Assembly (NCBI GenBank): GCA_003551945.1 | Contig: PUNZ01000086.1 | Span: forward strand, 1 to 27,274 | DNA from: Halovenus sp. | GTDB lineage: Archaea; Halobacteriota; Halobacteria; Halobacteriales; Haloarculaceae | Reading direction: 5' to 3' | DNA length: 27,274 nt | Part shown: positions 14,646 to 23,054 of the stretch, one piece after another | Layout of the letters: each line of letters opens with the position of its first letter | Numbering within the stretch: position 1 is the stretch's first letter | The notes under the pieces: generated by a model | Told to the model about the DNA's origin: nothing | Databases searched by the model: none | What the model saw: the letters and a program-made list of their open reading frames with translations, nothing else | Translations under genes and position numbers: made by a program

Positions 14646-15125
14646 ATGTCCAGTAATAACTTCGCCTACGTTGGATTGGGTGTGGCTTTTCTCTTTATTG
14701 CTGTTGGCGCGCTGGCATTTGGATTGTGGGGGCTGTATACTATCGGGACAGGCGGGACGGGCGAAGTGGAGTCAGATGGCGTGGATATTGACTCGCTTGA
14801 ATGTACGGACGAAGCCTTTGCAGGTGACCCAGCGTTTCCCGGCGACCCGCCACACGAAATTGATCGGTCCATCCTGAGTCCGAACGAAGTTGAGTCCGTC
14901 AACGCAACAACTACCGACGGCGAGTACATTCTCGAGCTATCGATGGAGGGAAGCCTGTTGGATGCTTGGGCAGTCTACGAGGACGGTGCTGAACTCCCTG
15001 TTGAAGTAACCGAAAACGCAGTGACGGTGACGACACAGAGTCAGGACCCATACCGATTGTGGATTGATTCAGCAGGGGATGGGATTACCCGAACTGAGTT
15101 GACGCTTTGTCCAGCGAACTACTAA
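14646..15125 (+). CDS. Membrane-anchored exported protein, unknown function
   Basis: This 159-residue protein has one N-terminal hydrophobic helix (about residues 8-32) followed by an acidic domain that is probably outside the cell. That domain has two cysteines, Cys53 and Cys155, that could form a disulfide closing it. The C-terminal half looks beta-rich (YILELSMEGSLLDAWAVYED and LPVEVTENAVTVTTQS). A TATA-like TTTTTATC at 14617-14624 lies about 25 bases before ATG 14646, which I prefer to the earlier in-frame start at 14604. It has no recognised family. Confidence 0.7.
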   Translation: MSSNNFAYVGLGVAFLFIAVGALAFGLWGLYTIGTGGTGEVESDGVDIDSLECTDEAFAGDPAFPGDPPHEIDRSILSPNEVESVNATTTDGEYILELSMEGSLLDAWAVYEDGAELPVEVTENAVTVTTQSQDPYRLWIDSAGDGITRTELTLCPANY

Positions 15126-15210
15126 GCAATCTCTGCTCTCCTCTCCTGAACGGTATACCCATCACTGCCACATTCCTCGTCGTATACCTTACATGTCTGC
15201 CATAGCCATC

Positions 15211-15219
15211 TTTTATAAG
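15211..15219 (+). promoter_or_regulatory. TATA-like box for the 136-residue protein
   Basis: TTTTATAAG lies about 25 bases before ATG 15240, consistent with a leaderless transcript. Confidence 0.5.
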
Positions 15220-15239
15220 AAATTCCTATAGCTATCTGT

Positions 15240-15650
15240 ATGGATAGAATCAACGACGGCCGACGTGACATCATTATCCACGGTAACGCGACAGTAGATG
15301 ACCTACCACTGAGCGGGTTGCCAGACCTGCCTGCGATTGGCTCTGTTGAGTCATTTATTCCCGCAAACATGGATGAGCCGAAAATCTACCCTGGAGACGT
15401 TCTGGTCGGGGTAAAAGACGGGAGGATTTACTTCGCAGAGCTAATTTACCAAAAGTTGGACAATGACGTCCTCGTCATCGAACTTGATACCGGCCAGTAC
15501 CGCGTGATAAACGACCAGGTATTCAGCTCGCGGTTTTTCAAAGCTGATGAAATCCATCTGTACGACGATGTTACCGATGACCAGCCTGAATGGGATGTCG
15601 AGTTCGACGAATCCAAACTTGAGCGCCCTGAAGTGAGTCGAGCGAGATAA
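15240..15650 (+). CDS. Acidic soluble protein, unknown function
   Basis: This 136-residue protein has no membrane helix or signal peptide. The middle (about residues 46-90) contains YPGDVLVGVKDGRIYFAELI and alternating hydrophobic/charged strands suggestive of a small beta-barrel, followed by an acidic tail. I do not recognise a family. It is the last plus-strand gene of the run and converges with the AAA ATPase; a hairpin with a T-rich loop lies between the two stop codons. Confidence 0.65.
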   Translation: MDRINDGRRDIIIHGNATVDDLPLSGLPDLPAIGSVESFIPANMDEPKIYPGDVLVGVKDGRIYFAELIYQKLDNDVLVIELDTGQYRVINDQVFSSRFFKADEIHLYDDVTDDQPEWDVEFDESKLERPEVSRAR

Positions 15651-15652
15651 CT

Positions 15653-15673
15653 GCCCGACACTTTTTGTCTGGC
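15653..15673. terminator. Hairpin between convergent genes, possible bidirectional terminator
   Basis: Arms GCCCGACA (15653-15660) and TGTCTGGC (15666-15673) pair at seven of eight positions around the loop CTTTT. The hairpin starts two bases after the stop at 15650 and lies about 30 bases from the convergent stop at 15702. Confidence 0.5.
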
Positions 15674-15701
15674 TGCCCTCAAAACAAGTACGGAGTGTTA
15701 G

Positions 15702-17627
15702 CTATCCGAATAACGAACTGAATAACCCACTGTCCCGGGATGTCGTTCGCTCAAACGACTCCAGTCTGGTTGTAAGGTCCCGGCACAACCGTCCGAACTG
15801 CCGAATTGTCTCCTTGTCCAGTTCTTCGCTGAGTGTGTCACGGTTCTCTTGTAGATATCGAGCTACCTCTTCGCGGTCAAAGGTTCCGCCGTTGATATTG
15901 TTGTCCGCAAAGTACTGCGAAAGGCGCTTGACAATTGGGCCATCATCTCCAATCGCTGCTGGTTCGATTTGGTCCCCGACAGTGTCGGCTGCTTCTATCG
16001 CTCCTGCGTAGGCCCGATTTACTAGTTCCAGATAAAACCCTTCCGAGAGAACGTCCTCCAGTTGTCCATCCCGGTGGTCAGTGAACTCAGCAATCGATTT
16101 AGTGGTAGCCTCAATCTCAGTTGGTTCGCCAGTGTCGCCCTCAGATAATAACGCGACCACATCGAGCCTATCTGCACCAAAGAGCGATACGAACTGCTGG
16201 ATATTTCGCTGATTAACCACTGGAACTACCGTCCACCGGTCATCGAGTCCATCCGTTCCTTCGTTTTTGAGCATCCGTGAGACGACATTCAGAATAATGT
16301 GGTCTGCCTTCTGTTCAACCAGTAACACCTGTGGATTCACAAGCAGCGTGTCCATCAAATCGAGTTCAAAGACGTTGCGAAGTGGGAATTTCGTGTGGCT
16401 GTCTGCAAGCCTGACATCACTCGTCAGGTTCGTTTCGCCAATGGGTTCTGCCATCACCATTTGTATCCGATGAACCGTTGCAGGGTCAATCATGAACGGT
16501 GAGTGGGTGGTGTAAATGACTGTATGGTCGGAGCCGATATCCGTTCCAAGAAATTCTAGAAACTGCTGTTTGGCACGCGGATGCAGATTGAGTCCTGGCT
16601 CGTCGAGCAACAGGACGAGCGATTCATTTGCCTCTCGTAGCTCAGCAAGCTGGCAAAATGATGAAAAGAACCAGCGGAATCCACGGGACCGCTGTGCAAA
16701 TTCGACGGAGACATTATGTTGTTTATTCTCCACTCGCAGGTCAAGGACCCGATTGTCGTCGTCAGTCGTGTTTTCTTGCAGCCGTATCTGTAAGTTCCCC
16801 GTCTGGCTCCAATAGGACATCGCCTCATCGCTGATTCGTGCAGATGCGGACTCGAGCGCTGTTTGTTTTTCCCGCCAGTTCTCACGGTCAGCAAGGTCCT
16901 CAAGGTCGAGGTCGGCAACGGACAGGAGCGAAAGGAATCCTTGATCACCTGGCGAGAGCGCACCGTCTTCTACTCGTTTAATAATTTCGTCGATAGCAAT
17001 CGTCCCATCCATGATTGCATACTCGTTGATGAATCGAAATGTCGGGAGTGATGAAGCGAGGACGGTTTCACCGATGTGATTGGTCAGTGCCTGGTATGGC
17101 TCGGCACCAAGTTCGTCGCGCAGGTCTTGGTATAACGCTGATTTTCCTCCCTCGGACCCATCTAATTCACGTGCCGACTCGCAATCGCCAACTCTACTTT
17201 CCAGTTCATCAGGGAGGTCGAAACACGCTGTAAGCAGGTCGGGAACGACAGCATCTTTTAACGCAATGTCCCATGTCCGTTCGTTCCGGTAGTCACGGTG
17301 GACGACAATGGTTCGGTCGTCGAGGATATCTGCTTCGTATGTTTCAGTTAGCGTGTCCACTTCAGCATCTGAGAGATTGAATCTCCCGCTGGCAACGACT
17401 TGTTCATCTGTCTCTGGGTCGAACGACGACCAATTTTGACGTGGATAATCCTGATATGGTTCGAACCCATCAGTCTGTACTGCAGGATTCAACTGTTCGA
17501 CAGCCCGCATGAACGCGGTTTTTCCTGACTCGTTTTTCCCGATAATGCAGGTCAGCCCGTCGGTGTCGACCCAGCCTGTATCCGTCAGACAGCGATACTG
17601 CTGGACACGAAGCCCTAGTAGTTCCAT
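15702..17627 (-). CDS. OLD-family-like AAA ATPase with degenerate TOPRIM region
   Basis: This 641-residue protein has an ABC/SMC-type ATPase split by a long insertion, then a C-terminal nuclease-like region. Walker A is GKNESGKT (30-37). The signature is QRSRGFRWF (312-320), Walker B LVLLLDEPGLNLHP (337-350) and the switch His375 in TTHSPFMI. The order matches OLD (overcoming lysogenization defect) nucleases. The TOPRIM-like part has LLVEQKAD (435-442) where VEG is usual and ALLSEGD (492-498) where an aspartate pair is expected, so metal binding may be altered or lost. No UvrD-like partner is adjacent, which argues against a Gabija pair. It is transcribed alone, with a TATA-like TTTAATTAAG 21-30 bases upstream. 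Confidence 0.8.
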   Translation of the reverse strand: MELLGLRVQQYRCLTDTGWVDTDGLTCIIGKNESGKTAFMRAVEQLNPAVQTDGFEPYQDYPRQNWSSFDPETDEQVVASGRFNLSDAEVDTLTETYEADILDDRTIVVHRDYRNERTWDIALKDAVVPDLLTACFDLPDELESRVGDCESARELDGSEGGKSALYQDLRDELGAEPYQALTNHIGETVLASSLPTFRFINEYAIMDGTIAIDEIIKRVEDGALSPGDQGFLSLLSVADLDLEDLADRENWREKQTALESASARISDEAMSYWSQTGNLQIRLQENTTDDDNRVLDLRVENKQHNVSVEFAQRSRGFRWFFSSFCQLAELREANESLVLLLDEPGLNLHPRAKQQFLEFLGTDIGSDHTVIYTTHSPFMIDPATVHRIQMVMAEPIGETNLTSDVRLADSHTKFPLRNVFELDLMDTLLVNPQVLLVEQKADHIILNVVSRMLKNEGTDGLDDRWTVVPVVNQRNIQQFVSLFGADRLDVVALLSEGDTGEPTEIEATTKSIAEFTDHRDGQLEDVLSEGFYLELVNRAYAGAIEAADTVGDQIEPAAIGDDGPIVKRLSQYFADNNINGGTFDREEVARYLQENRDTLSEELDKETIRQFGRLCRDLTTRLESFERTTSRDSGLFSSLFG

Positions 17628-17647
17628 ACCGTAGTCAGGACCCGTAC

Positions 17648-17657
17648 TTAATTAAAA
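17648..17657 (-). promoter_or_regulatory. TATA-like box for the AAA ATPase
   Basis: On the minus strand TTTAATTAAG is centred about 25 bases before ATG 17627, fitting a leaderless single-gene transcript. Confidence 0.5.
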
Positions 17658-17692
17658 AACCAATCTGTCAGGTAAGGGTTATTGGAACTCTC

Positions 17693-19204
17693 TCAGCTTT
17701 GTTGGTCCTCAACAACGGCTTCTGCGGTATGCTCTCCACTAATCAGACACATCGGCACGCCGATACCTGGTGTCGTAAACGACCCAGTGAAATAGAGCCC
17801 CTCGACAGCGGATGAGCGGTTTGCTGGCCGGAGGAGCGCAGTTTGTCGAAGCGTATGTGCCAAGCCGAGAGCAGTGCCTTCTGTCGCATTATAGCGTTCG
17901 CCGAAGTTTCTCATTGCAAACTGTTCTTCGACGACGATTCTCTCACGGAGGTCAACGCCAGTGTGTTCGGCGATATCGGCCAGTATTTTCTCTCGGTAGC
18001 TCTCACGGAGGGAGTCACTATCGGCGAGTCCGGGCGCAACAGGAACAAGGACAAAGAGATTGCTGTGGCCGTCTGGTGCGACTGTCTCATCCGTCTGTGA
18101 GGGGACACAGAGATAATATGCTGGTTCATCAGGCCATGCCGGCTGGTTGAATATCTGCTCAAAGTGACTGTCCCAGTCTGTTGGGAGAACAAGCGTGTGG
18201 TGAGCCAGTGGGTCGACATCTCCCTCGACGCCCAAATACAGCAGGAACGCTGATGGCGCGTAGGTTCGACTGTCCCAGTATTTTTCACCGTACTGTCGTT
18301 CGTGTTCCGGGAGAAGGTCTTGCTCAACGTGGGCATAATCCGCGTTTGCCACGACCTTGTCTGGCCGATATGGTCCGTCACTTCCTTGGAGTGACTCACC
18401 ATCCCCCGTTTCGATAATAAATCCGTTTCTGCCACGCGTCAGTGACGAGACCTCACAGCCAGTCTCGTACTCGACGCCCAACTCCTCGCCGAGCGCAACT
18501 ACGGCATCGACGACCGCACCCATTCCGCCATCTGGATAGTACACACCGAGGTTGAAATCAACGTGGCTCATGATGTTATATAGCGCCGGCGTGTTCTTCG
18601 GTGAGCCGCCGAGAAACACAAGGGTGTACTGCATAATCTGTTGGAGTTTTGGATGAGTGAAATAGTCCTCTACGTGGCTCTGCATCGACCCTATCAGTTG
18701 GAGCCCGATAGGTGCAGCCTTCATCACAGCAGGGTCAATCCAGTCCCGTGGTTCCGACCGGTCGATATACACGAACTGCTCCATCGCCGTCTCATAATGG
18801 GTTCGACTTGTCTTGAGATAGGAGTCAAACTGCTCGCCTGCTCCCGGTTCGTATGACTCGAAAAGCTCGCGCATTGCATCCAGGTCACCGCTTGCATCCG
18901 CACGGTCCCCGTCTTTGAAGAACATGCGGTAATGTGGGTCGAGTCGCGTCAGGTTGTAGTACTCCGCTGGCTCTTTCCCAAAATGGGCAAAAAAGCGTTC
19001 GAAGACATCAGGCATCAGATACCACGACGGCCCCATGTCGAATCGAAAGCCATCGCGTTCTAGGACGCTTGCTCTTCCGCCAAGTTGCTCATTCTTTTCG
19101 ATGACGCGGACGTCTGCACCAGCATCTGCGAGGTAACATGCTGCAGAGAGACCACCAAATCCGGCGCCGATTACAGCGACTTCCGTTCCAGCCAAGTCTG
19201 TCAT
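17693..19204 (-). CDS. crtI: Phytoene desaturase (CrtI type)
   Basis: This 503-residue FAD enzyme introduces double bases into phytoene on the route to lycopene, and so to bacterioruberin and retinal. The dinucleotide-binding fold is intact at the N-terminus: VAVIGAGFGGLSAACYLADAG, then VIEKNEQLGGRAS and FRFDMGPSWYLMP. The C-terminal carotenoid-desaturase signature reads LYFTGSFTTPGIGVPMCLISG. The start at ATG 19204 gives the compact N-terminus usual in the family and lies 25-32 bases from a TATA-like stretch near 19227-19236. A related role such as carotenoid 3,4-desaturase (CrtD) is possible, but the sequence reads closest to haloarchaeal CrtI. It is divergent from the dehydrogenase gene by 87 bases. 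Confidence 0.88.
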   Translation of the reverse strand: MTDLAGTEVAVIGAGFGGLSAACYLADAGADVRVIEKNEQLGGRASVLERDGFRFDMGPSWYLMPDVFERFFAHFGKEPAEYYNLTRLDPHYRMFFKDGDRADASGDLDAMRELFESYEPGAGEQFDSYLKTSRTHYETAMEQFVYIDRSEPRDWIDPAVMKAAPIGLQLIGSMQSHVEDYFTHPKLQQIMQYTLVFLGGSPKNTPALYNIMSHVDFNLGVYYPDGGMGAVVDAVVALGEELGVEYETGCEVSSLTRGRNGFIIETGDGESLQGSDGPYRPDKVVANADYAHVEQDLLPEHERQYGEKYWDSRTYAPSAFLLYLGVEGDVDPLAHHTLVLPTDWDSHFEQIFNQPAWPDEPAYYLCVPSQTDETVAPDGHSNLFVLVPVAPGLADSDSLRESYREKILADIAEHTGVDLRERIVVEEQFAMRNFGERYNATEGTALGLAHTLRQTALLRPANRSSAVEGLYFTGSFTTPGIGVPMCLISGEHTAEAVVEDQQS

Positions 19205-19291
19205 ATATGATACTCTACCCGAACCGACATAAGCCATTTACTTCCGTAGTTAGGTATCCCGTTTGAAGCGTCTCCACAACGTACCGATTGT

Positions 19292-19984
19292 ATGGCTACT
19301 GAAACAGCGGTTATCACGGGTGCAAGTCGCGGAATCGGAAAAGCTGTCGCCGAAACGTTCGCACGGAAGGGTATTCACGTAGTGGTGTGTGCACGAACGA
19401 ACTCCGCTCTCGAGGATGTTGCCGGGGAGATACTGGAAGCGGGTTACGAGGCAACCTCGATTCGTGCGGATGTCCGCGATGAGTACGATGTCGAGCGAGT
19501 TATGGAACAGGCCGCCCGGATTAGCGGCGAAATTGATTATGTCGTTGCCAATGCTGGCGTCTATCACGGTGAAACAGGAAACACGCCTCTCACTACGGCG
19601 AGTTATTCAGCATACGACGACCATCTCCGGACGAACGGGCGTGGGGTATTTGCCACAATCCGTGAGTCGCTCCCACATCTCGCATCGGACGCCCGAATAC
19701 TCGTCAGTTCGGGTCGTGTTGCGAGAACCGAACCCGCTGGGTATGGCTCGTATGCAGTCTCGAAAGCGACTGCCGAAGCCATAGCCCGTGGATTCAGTGC
19801 CGACATCGAGCAGCCTGTCAGTATCGTAGACCCCGGACTGGTTGAAACGTCGCTGACTGGCAAGAATGGCCTCGACCCTGCCGATGTCGCCGCGCAATTT
19901 CTCTGGGTAGCAACCGAAGCTCCGGCAGAGAACATTGACGGGGTCGTTATCGACCGAAAGGAGTGGCGCAAGGCCTCTCGGTAA
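19292..19984 (+). CDS. Short-chain dehydrogenase/reductase (SDR)
   Basis: This 230-residue classical SDR has the NAD(P)-binding motif TGASRGIG (9-16), NAG at 88-90, and the catalytic serine in LVSSGRV (139-140). Tyr154 and Lys158 in SYAVSK complete the S-Y-K triad with Asn115, so the enzyme should be active. Arg35 after the second strand (VVCARTNSALE) suggests a preference for NADP. The substrate cannot be read from sequence. The end PGLVETSLTG is usual, but the protein is slightly shorter than the common 250 residues. It is divergent from crtI; a link to isoprenoid metabolism would be guesswork. Confidence 0.88.
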   Translation: MATETAVITGASRGIGKAVAETFARKGIHVVVCARTNSALEDVAGEILEAGYEATSIRADVRDEYDVERVMEQAARISGEIDYVVANAGVYHGETGNTPLTTASYSAYDDHLRTNGRGVFATIRESLPHLASDARILVSSGRVARTEPAGYGSYAVSKATAEAIARGFSADIEQPVSIVDPGLVETSLTGKNGLDPADVAAQFLWVATEAPAENIDGVVIDRKEWRKASR

Positions 19985-20008
19985 TCAAAAAGCGCTGAGT
20001 TGTCCGGG

Positions 20009-21559
20009 TTACTCTTTTTGCTCCGTCTGAAGGCTGTCGGAGCCGCGGAGTTTTCTCGCGGCATAGGCCGCTGCTCCGCCGACACCAGCGAGGCCGACGA
20101 TAGGACCGAATCCTGGCCCTTCGTCATCGGCTACATCATCTTCTGCATCCGTCTCATCTTCACCGTCTGCCGGGTCATCATCAGTATCATCTTCAGCATC
20201 CATATCATCTTCGTCAGGGTCATCTTCATCCGCTGCGGTCAAGGTTCCAATATCCGTAACACCGCCGGGAACCGGTCCCTCATCAGCATCGATATTCGGC
20301 AGAACGGGGTACTCGCCCGGTGAGGCCACATCGCCTTCATCTGCTTCGTCGCCAACGTAGTGTATCATCGCGACAAAGTCATCAGTACCTGCAAACGGCA
20401 GTTCGTTGAACTCGCCGTCATCCGGGACCTGCTCAGCAACAATTTCGGCACCCATCGACTCGCCAGTGAGGACATCAGTCGCCCCCACGAATTCGTCACC
20501 GACGAGCTCTCCATCAGCATCAGTTGGATGGATATCGACGACATAGCCCGCTTCGTCGTCGCCATTGACTGTAACATCGACCGTCGCCATCACGTCACCT
20601 TCTTGGACTGGCTCATCTGCTTCCTGGTCGGCAAATTCGAGGGTTGCCTGATACACGCTCGCTTCGTCGTTGGTCACAACCGCTTCGGCAGTGTCTGCTG
20701 AGACGACGTCACCCGGTTCGTACGCTTCGCTTGCATCGTCTGCCGGGATGATGTGTGCAACGTGTGGCCCTGGGAACCCGCCGTCATCTTCGACAGAGAT
20801 AACCAGTTCTGCCTCCTCAAGCTCGGGGTCGACTGCTTCGACTCCCGCAATAACGAGGTCCTCGCCGTCCTCGTATGTCACGACGACGTACGATTCCTCC
20901 GTGGTCGTTACGTCTTCGACCAGCACTGCCGGTGTCGTTTCACCTTGCATCGTCGCCAGCGTTGTCCCGAATACAGACTGGTCACTCCCCCCAGCATAGC
21001 TCGTTCCACTGTCGTCGTCCGCAGCAGTGAACGTACTTGACGCAGTCGCCTGATTCGGGAAAGTTAGTGCCGCATCGTTGGTTTCTTCAGTTGATTCGAT
21101 ATCCCCGACCATCGAGGGGTGGGCCGTACAGACGTAATTATCCAGCGACCCGGCAAGCTCTTCAGTAACAGTGAACGTCGCCGTCTCGCCTTCATCCTCC
21201 CAGTCGATATCGTCATTATCTTCGAGCGACCCATCTCCGCTCTGACTGAGTAATTCGTCGTCATCGCTATCGCGGAACGCAAGCGGATGAGCGCCGCTCC
21301 CTTCATTCTCGAACGAATATCGCGTTCCCTCGGTGAGCGTCAGTGTCGGATTTTCTTCACCTGTTGGTGCGACATCTTCATCACCATCGACAGCCGTTAC
21401 CTCCCAGGCATTGGACCCAATGTTATTGATTGTCACAGTAACATCAGCCTCGTGACTGCTTGCCGTCACACTTGTTCCGAGGCCGACTGACGCTGCTCCA
21501 ATGCCAATCCCTACAATAACTGTTCGACGGGTGGGGTTCGCCTGACCATTTTCATCCAT
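20009..21559 (-). CDS. Tat-exported cupredoxin / DUF7282-like surface protein with PGF-CTERM-like tail
   Basis: This 516-residue, extremely acidic protein starts with a twin-arginine signal (PTRRTVIVGIGIGAASVG, residues 9-26). Residues 38-155 form a plastocyanin-like domain with His91, Cys144, His147 and Met150, the complete type I copper site. Two similar beta domains follow (about 207-300 and 301-405), which I match tentatively to the haloarchaeal DUF7282 family. An Asp/Glu-rich linker (443-480) leads to GPGFGPIVGLAGVGGAAAYAA and then ARKLRG, a PGF-CTERM-like sorting tail cut by archaeosortase A before lipid attachment. The protein therefore probably ends up anchored outside the cell and may carry electrons or bind copper. 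It is convergent with the SDR gene. Confidence 0.85.
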   Translation of the reverse strand: MDENGQANPTRRTVIVGIGIGAASVGLGTSVTASSHEADVTVTINNIGSNAWEVTAVDGDEDVAPTGEENPTLTLTEGTRYSFENEGSGAHPLAFRDSDDDELLSQSGDGSLEDNDDIDWEDEGETATFTVTEELAGSLDNYVCTAHPSMVGDIESTEETNDAALTFPNQATASSTFTAADDDSGTSYAGGSDQSVFGTTLATMQGETTPAVLVEDVTTTEESYVVVTYEDGEDLVIAGVEAVDPELEEAELVISVEDDGGFPGPHVAHIIPADDASEAYEPGDVVSADTAEAVVTNDEASVYQATLEFADQEADEPVQEGDVMATVDVTVNGDDEAGYVVDIHPTDADGELVGDEFVGATDVLTGESMGAEIVAEQVPDDGEFNELPFAGTDDFVAMIHYVGDEADEGDVASPGEYPVLPNIDADEGPVPGGVTDIGTLTAADEDDPDEDDMDAEDDTDDDPADGEDETDAEDDVADDEGPGFGPIVGLAGVGGAAAYAARKLRGSDSLQTEQKE

Positions 21560-21655
21560 GGTACAACTATCCGACAGGATTTGTCAAGATTAGGAGGATA
21601 CCCTTACTGGTTTGACATCAGAGAAGGCATATCAAAATTCTCCCCGCAAGCGCTG

Positions 21656-22198
21656 TCACAACTCGCGCCGGGTTTCCGGATTATCCAACTCCCAGAGTAC
21701 CTCGGGTAAAAACGCATCGAGGTGGTCGATAACACGGCGGTCACTTACGTTTAGCCCGTCGCAGTGTTCGTGCGCTGTCTCCCGGACGGACACATGTATT
21801 TCTCCATCTTCTACGCTCACTGAGAGTGGAAAAATAGAACATCGCGTTGGTTTCCACCCCGTCTCAGCATGGAGGTGACAAAGGCCATCTTCACGGAGGA
21901 AATAACAGGCTTCACCGTCCTCATCAACATGTTCTTCCCGGTCTTTTTGCTCTTTTTGAATGAAATCCTCCCCACGAACGGTGGTAGTCGCATCAGCCAG
22001 CGAAGCGTGATTTGCGAGTTCGAACAGGTCCTGTTCGTAAAGTAAGACGCCGTGTTGACAGCACCACGTGCAGTCTTCAATACATTCAAACGTGAGTTCT
22101 GGATCGAAATCGACAATCACCTCCTTGTCGGGGTAGACTGAAACTCGCGGATTGCCTGTGGAGTGAGGCCGTTCTCCCTTTGCACTACCGTCGGTCAC
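21656..22198 (-). CDS. YkgJ-type cysteine-cluster protein (zinc/iron-chelating family)
   Basis: The protein of about 180 residues carries the CxxxCxxCC cluster (FECIEDCTWCCQHG) near its N-terminus. Later come CYFLREDGLCHLH, PTRCSIFPLSV and HEHCDGL, together the cysteine pattern of the YkgJ/CxxCxxCC family thought to bind Zn or an Fe-S centre. The precise function of the family is unknown. The start is uncertain: the longest frame begins with a TTG at 22219. I prefer GTG 22198 because a TATA-like GGTATACTC near 22227-22236 would place transcription onset close to it. It is divergent from the HTH regulator. Confidence 0.85.
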   Translation of the reverse strand: MTDGSAKGERPHSTGNPRVSVYPDKEVIVDFDPELTFECIEDCTWCCQHGVLLYEQDLFELANHASLADATTTVRGEDFIQKEQKDREEHVDEDGEACYFLREDGLCHLHAETGWKPTRCSIFPLSVSVEDGEIHVSVRETAHEHCDGLNVSDRRVIDHLDAFLPEVLWELDNPETRREL

Positions 22199-22323
22199 AC
22201 CTGTAGTAAGAGGCTCCAACGGAATGAGTATACCGACTAAGAGGCGGTGAACTATCAGCTATTTGTTCCCAAGGCTTGAGAATTGCCGTTCCCCCTATTT
22301 TACGGGATACCATATATCCACCC

Positions 22324-22968
22324 ATGTCAGGTGTTCGTGCCGAACTGGTCTTTGAAAACGCAAGTGACTGTCCTGTTGCCACGGTCTCGGAGACTGCAGA
22401 CGGGCCGCTAACGGACGTTTCGTGGACAATGAACGGCGATGACAGTGTCAAGGAGCAATTCACCGGTGTCGACTGTGACCTTTCCGCAACTGACGAAGAG
22501 TCGATGGAAGAGGTCTTTGATTACGGTTCACAGCAGGTCTACGAATTCGAACAGGAACGAGACCGAACCTGTATCTGTGAACATATCGAAAAAGAACTCG
22601 GTCCAGTTTCCGATACCTACGCCCTTGATGGAAATCTCCATGTCATCCTCCACACAGCGAACGTCGATATCCTTCGAACGCTGTTGAGTGACTTGAAAAA
22701 ACAGTTTGGACAGGTTCGCGTCGAGTATCTGGTGCAGGGCCGTGCAAGCAGTGATGACGAAGAACTCGTCCCCGTCGATATGAGTCAACTGACAGACAGA
22801 CAGCGCGAAGTTCTTCAACAGGCATACGAGATGGGGTATTTCGAGTATCCGCGGACGGCAAATGCCAGTCAAGTCGCGGAAGCTCTGGGAATCCGACCGT
22901 CTACGTTTACCGAACACCTGAACACAGCACAGTCAAAACTGCTTGATGACTTGCTGCTTCGCTCCTGA
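22324..22968 (+). CDS. Bat-type HTH transcriptional regulator (HTH_10 family)
   Basis: This 214-residue protein has an N-terminal sensory-like domain (residues 1-140) and a C-terminal HTH of the bacterio-opsin-activator type. The HTH reads LTDRQREVLQQAYEMGYFEYPR (156-177), then ASQVAEALGIRPSTFTEHLNTAQSKLL (181-207). Cysteines Cys16, Cys51, Cys83 and Cys85 are candidates for redox or metal sensing. Haloarchaea carry many such regulators, including DmsR and Bat. The Bat-type fold does not make this the regulator of the halorhodopsin gene 8 kb away, because it lacks the PAS/GAF domains of Bat. ATG 22324 was chosen over the longer frame from 22276 on family similarity (MSGVRAEL). Confidence 0.85.
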   Translation: MSGVRAELVFENASDCPVATVSETADGPLTDVSWTMNGDDSVKEQFTGVDCDLSATDEESMEEVFDYGSQQVYEFEQERDRTCICEHIEKELGPVSDTYALDGNLHVILHTANVDILRTLLSDLKKQFGQVRVEYLVQGRASSDDEELVPVDMSQLTDRQREVLQQAYEMGYFEYPRTANASQVAEALGIRPSTFTEHLNTAQSKLLDDLLLRS

Positions 22969-22973
22969 ATCCC

Positions 22974-22979
22974 TTTTTT
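22974..22979 (+). terminator. Poly-T terminator after the HTH regulator
   Basis: A T6 run starts five bases after the stop at 22968, the usual form of a haloarchaeal intrinsic terminator. Confidence 0.5.
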
Positions 22980-23054
22980 ATCGGTGTCAGAGACTTCGGC
23001 AACAGACTGGCGCTTTACCAACATTCAAGCCTGCAACGGCAGAGATACGAGTGT

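Noticed and set aside
15240..17627. A two-gene defence system of Gabija type, with the OLD-like ATPase as GajA
   Set aside because: The neighbours are a 136-residue acidic protein and phytoene desaturase; there is no UvrD-like helicase, and the TOPRIM motifs are atypical.
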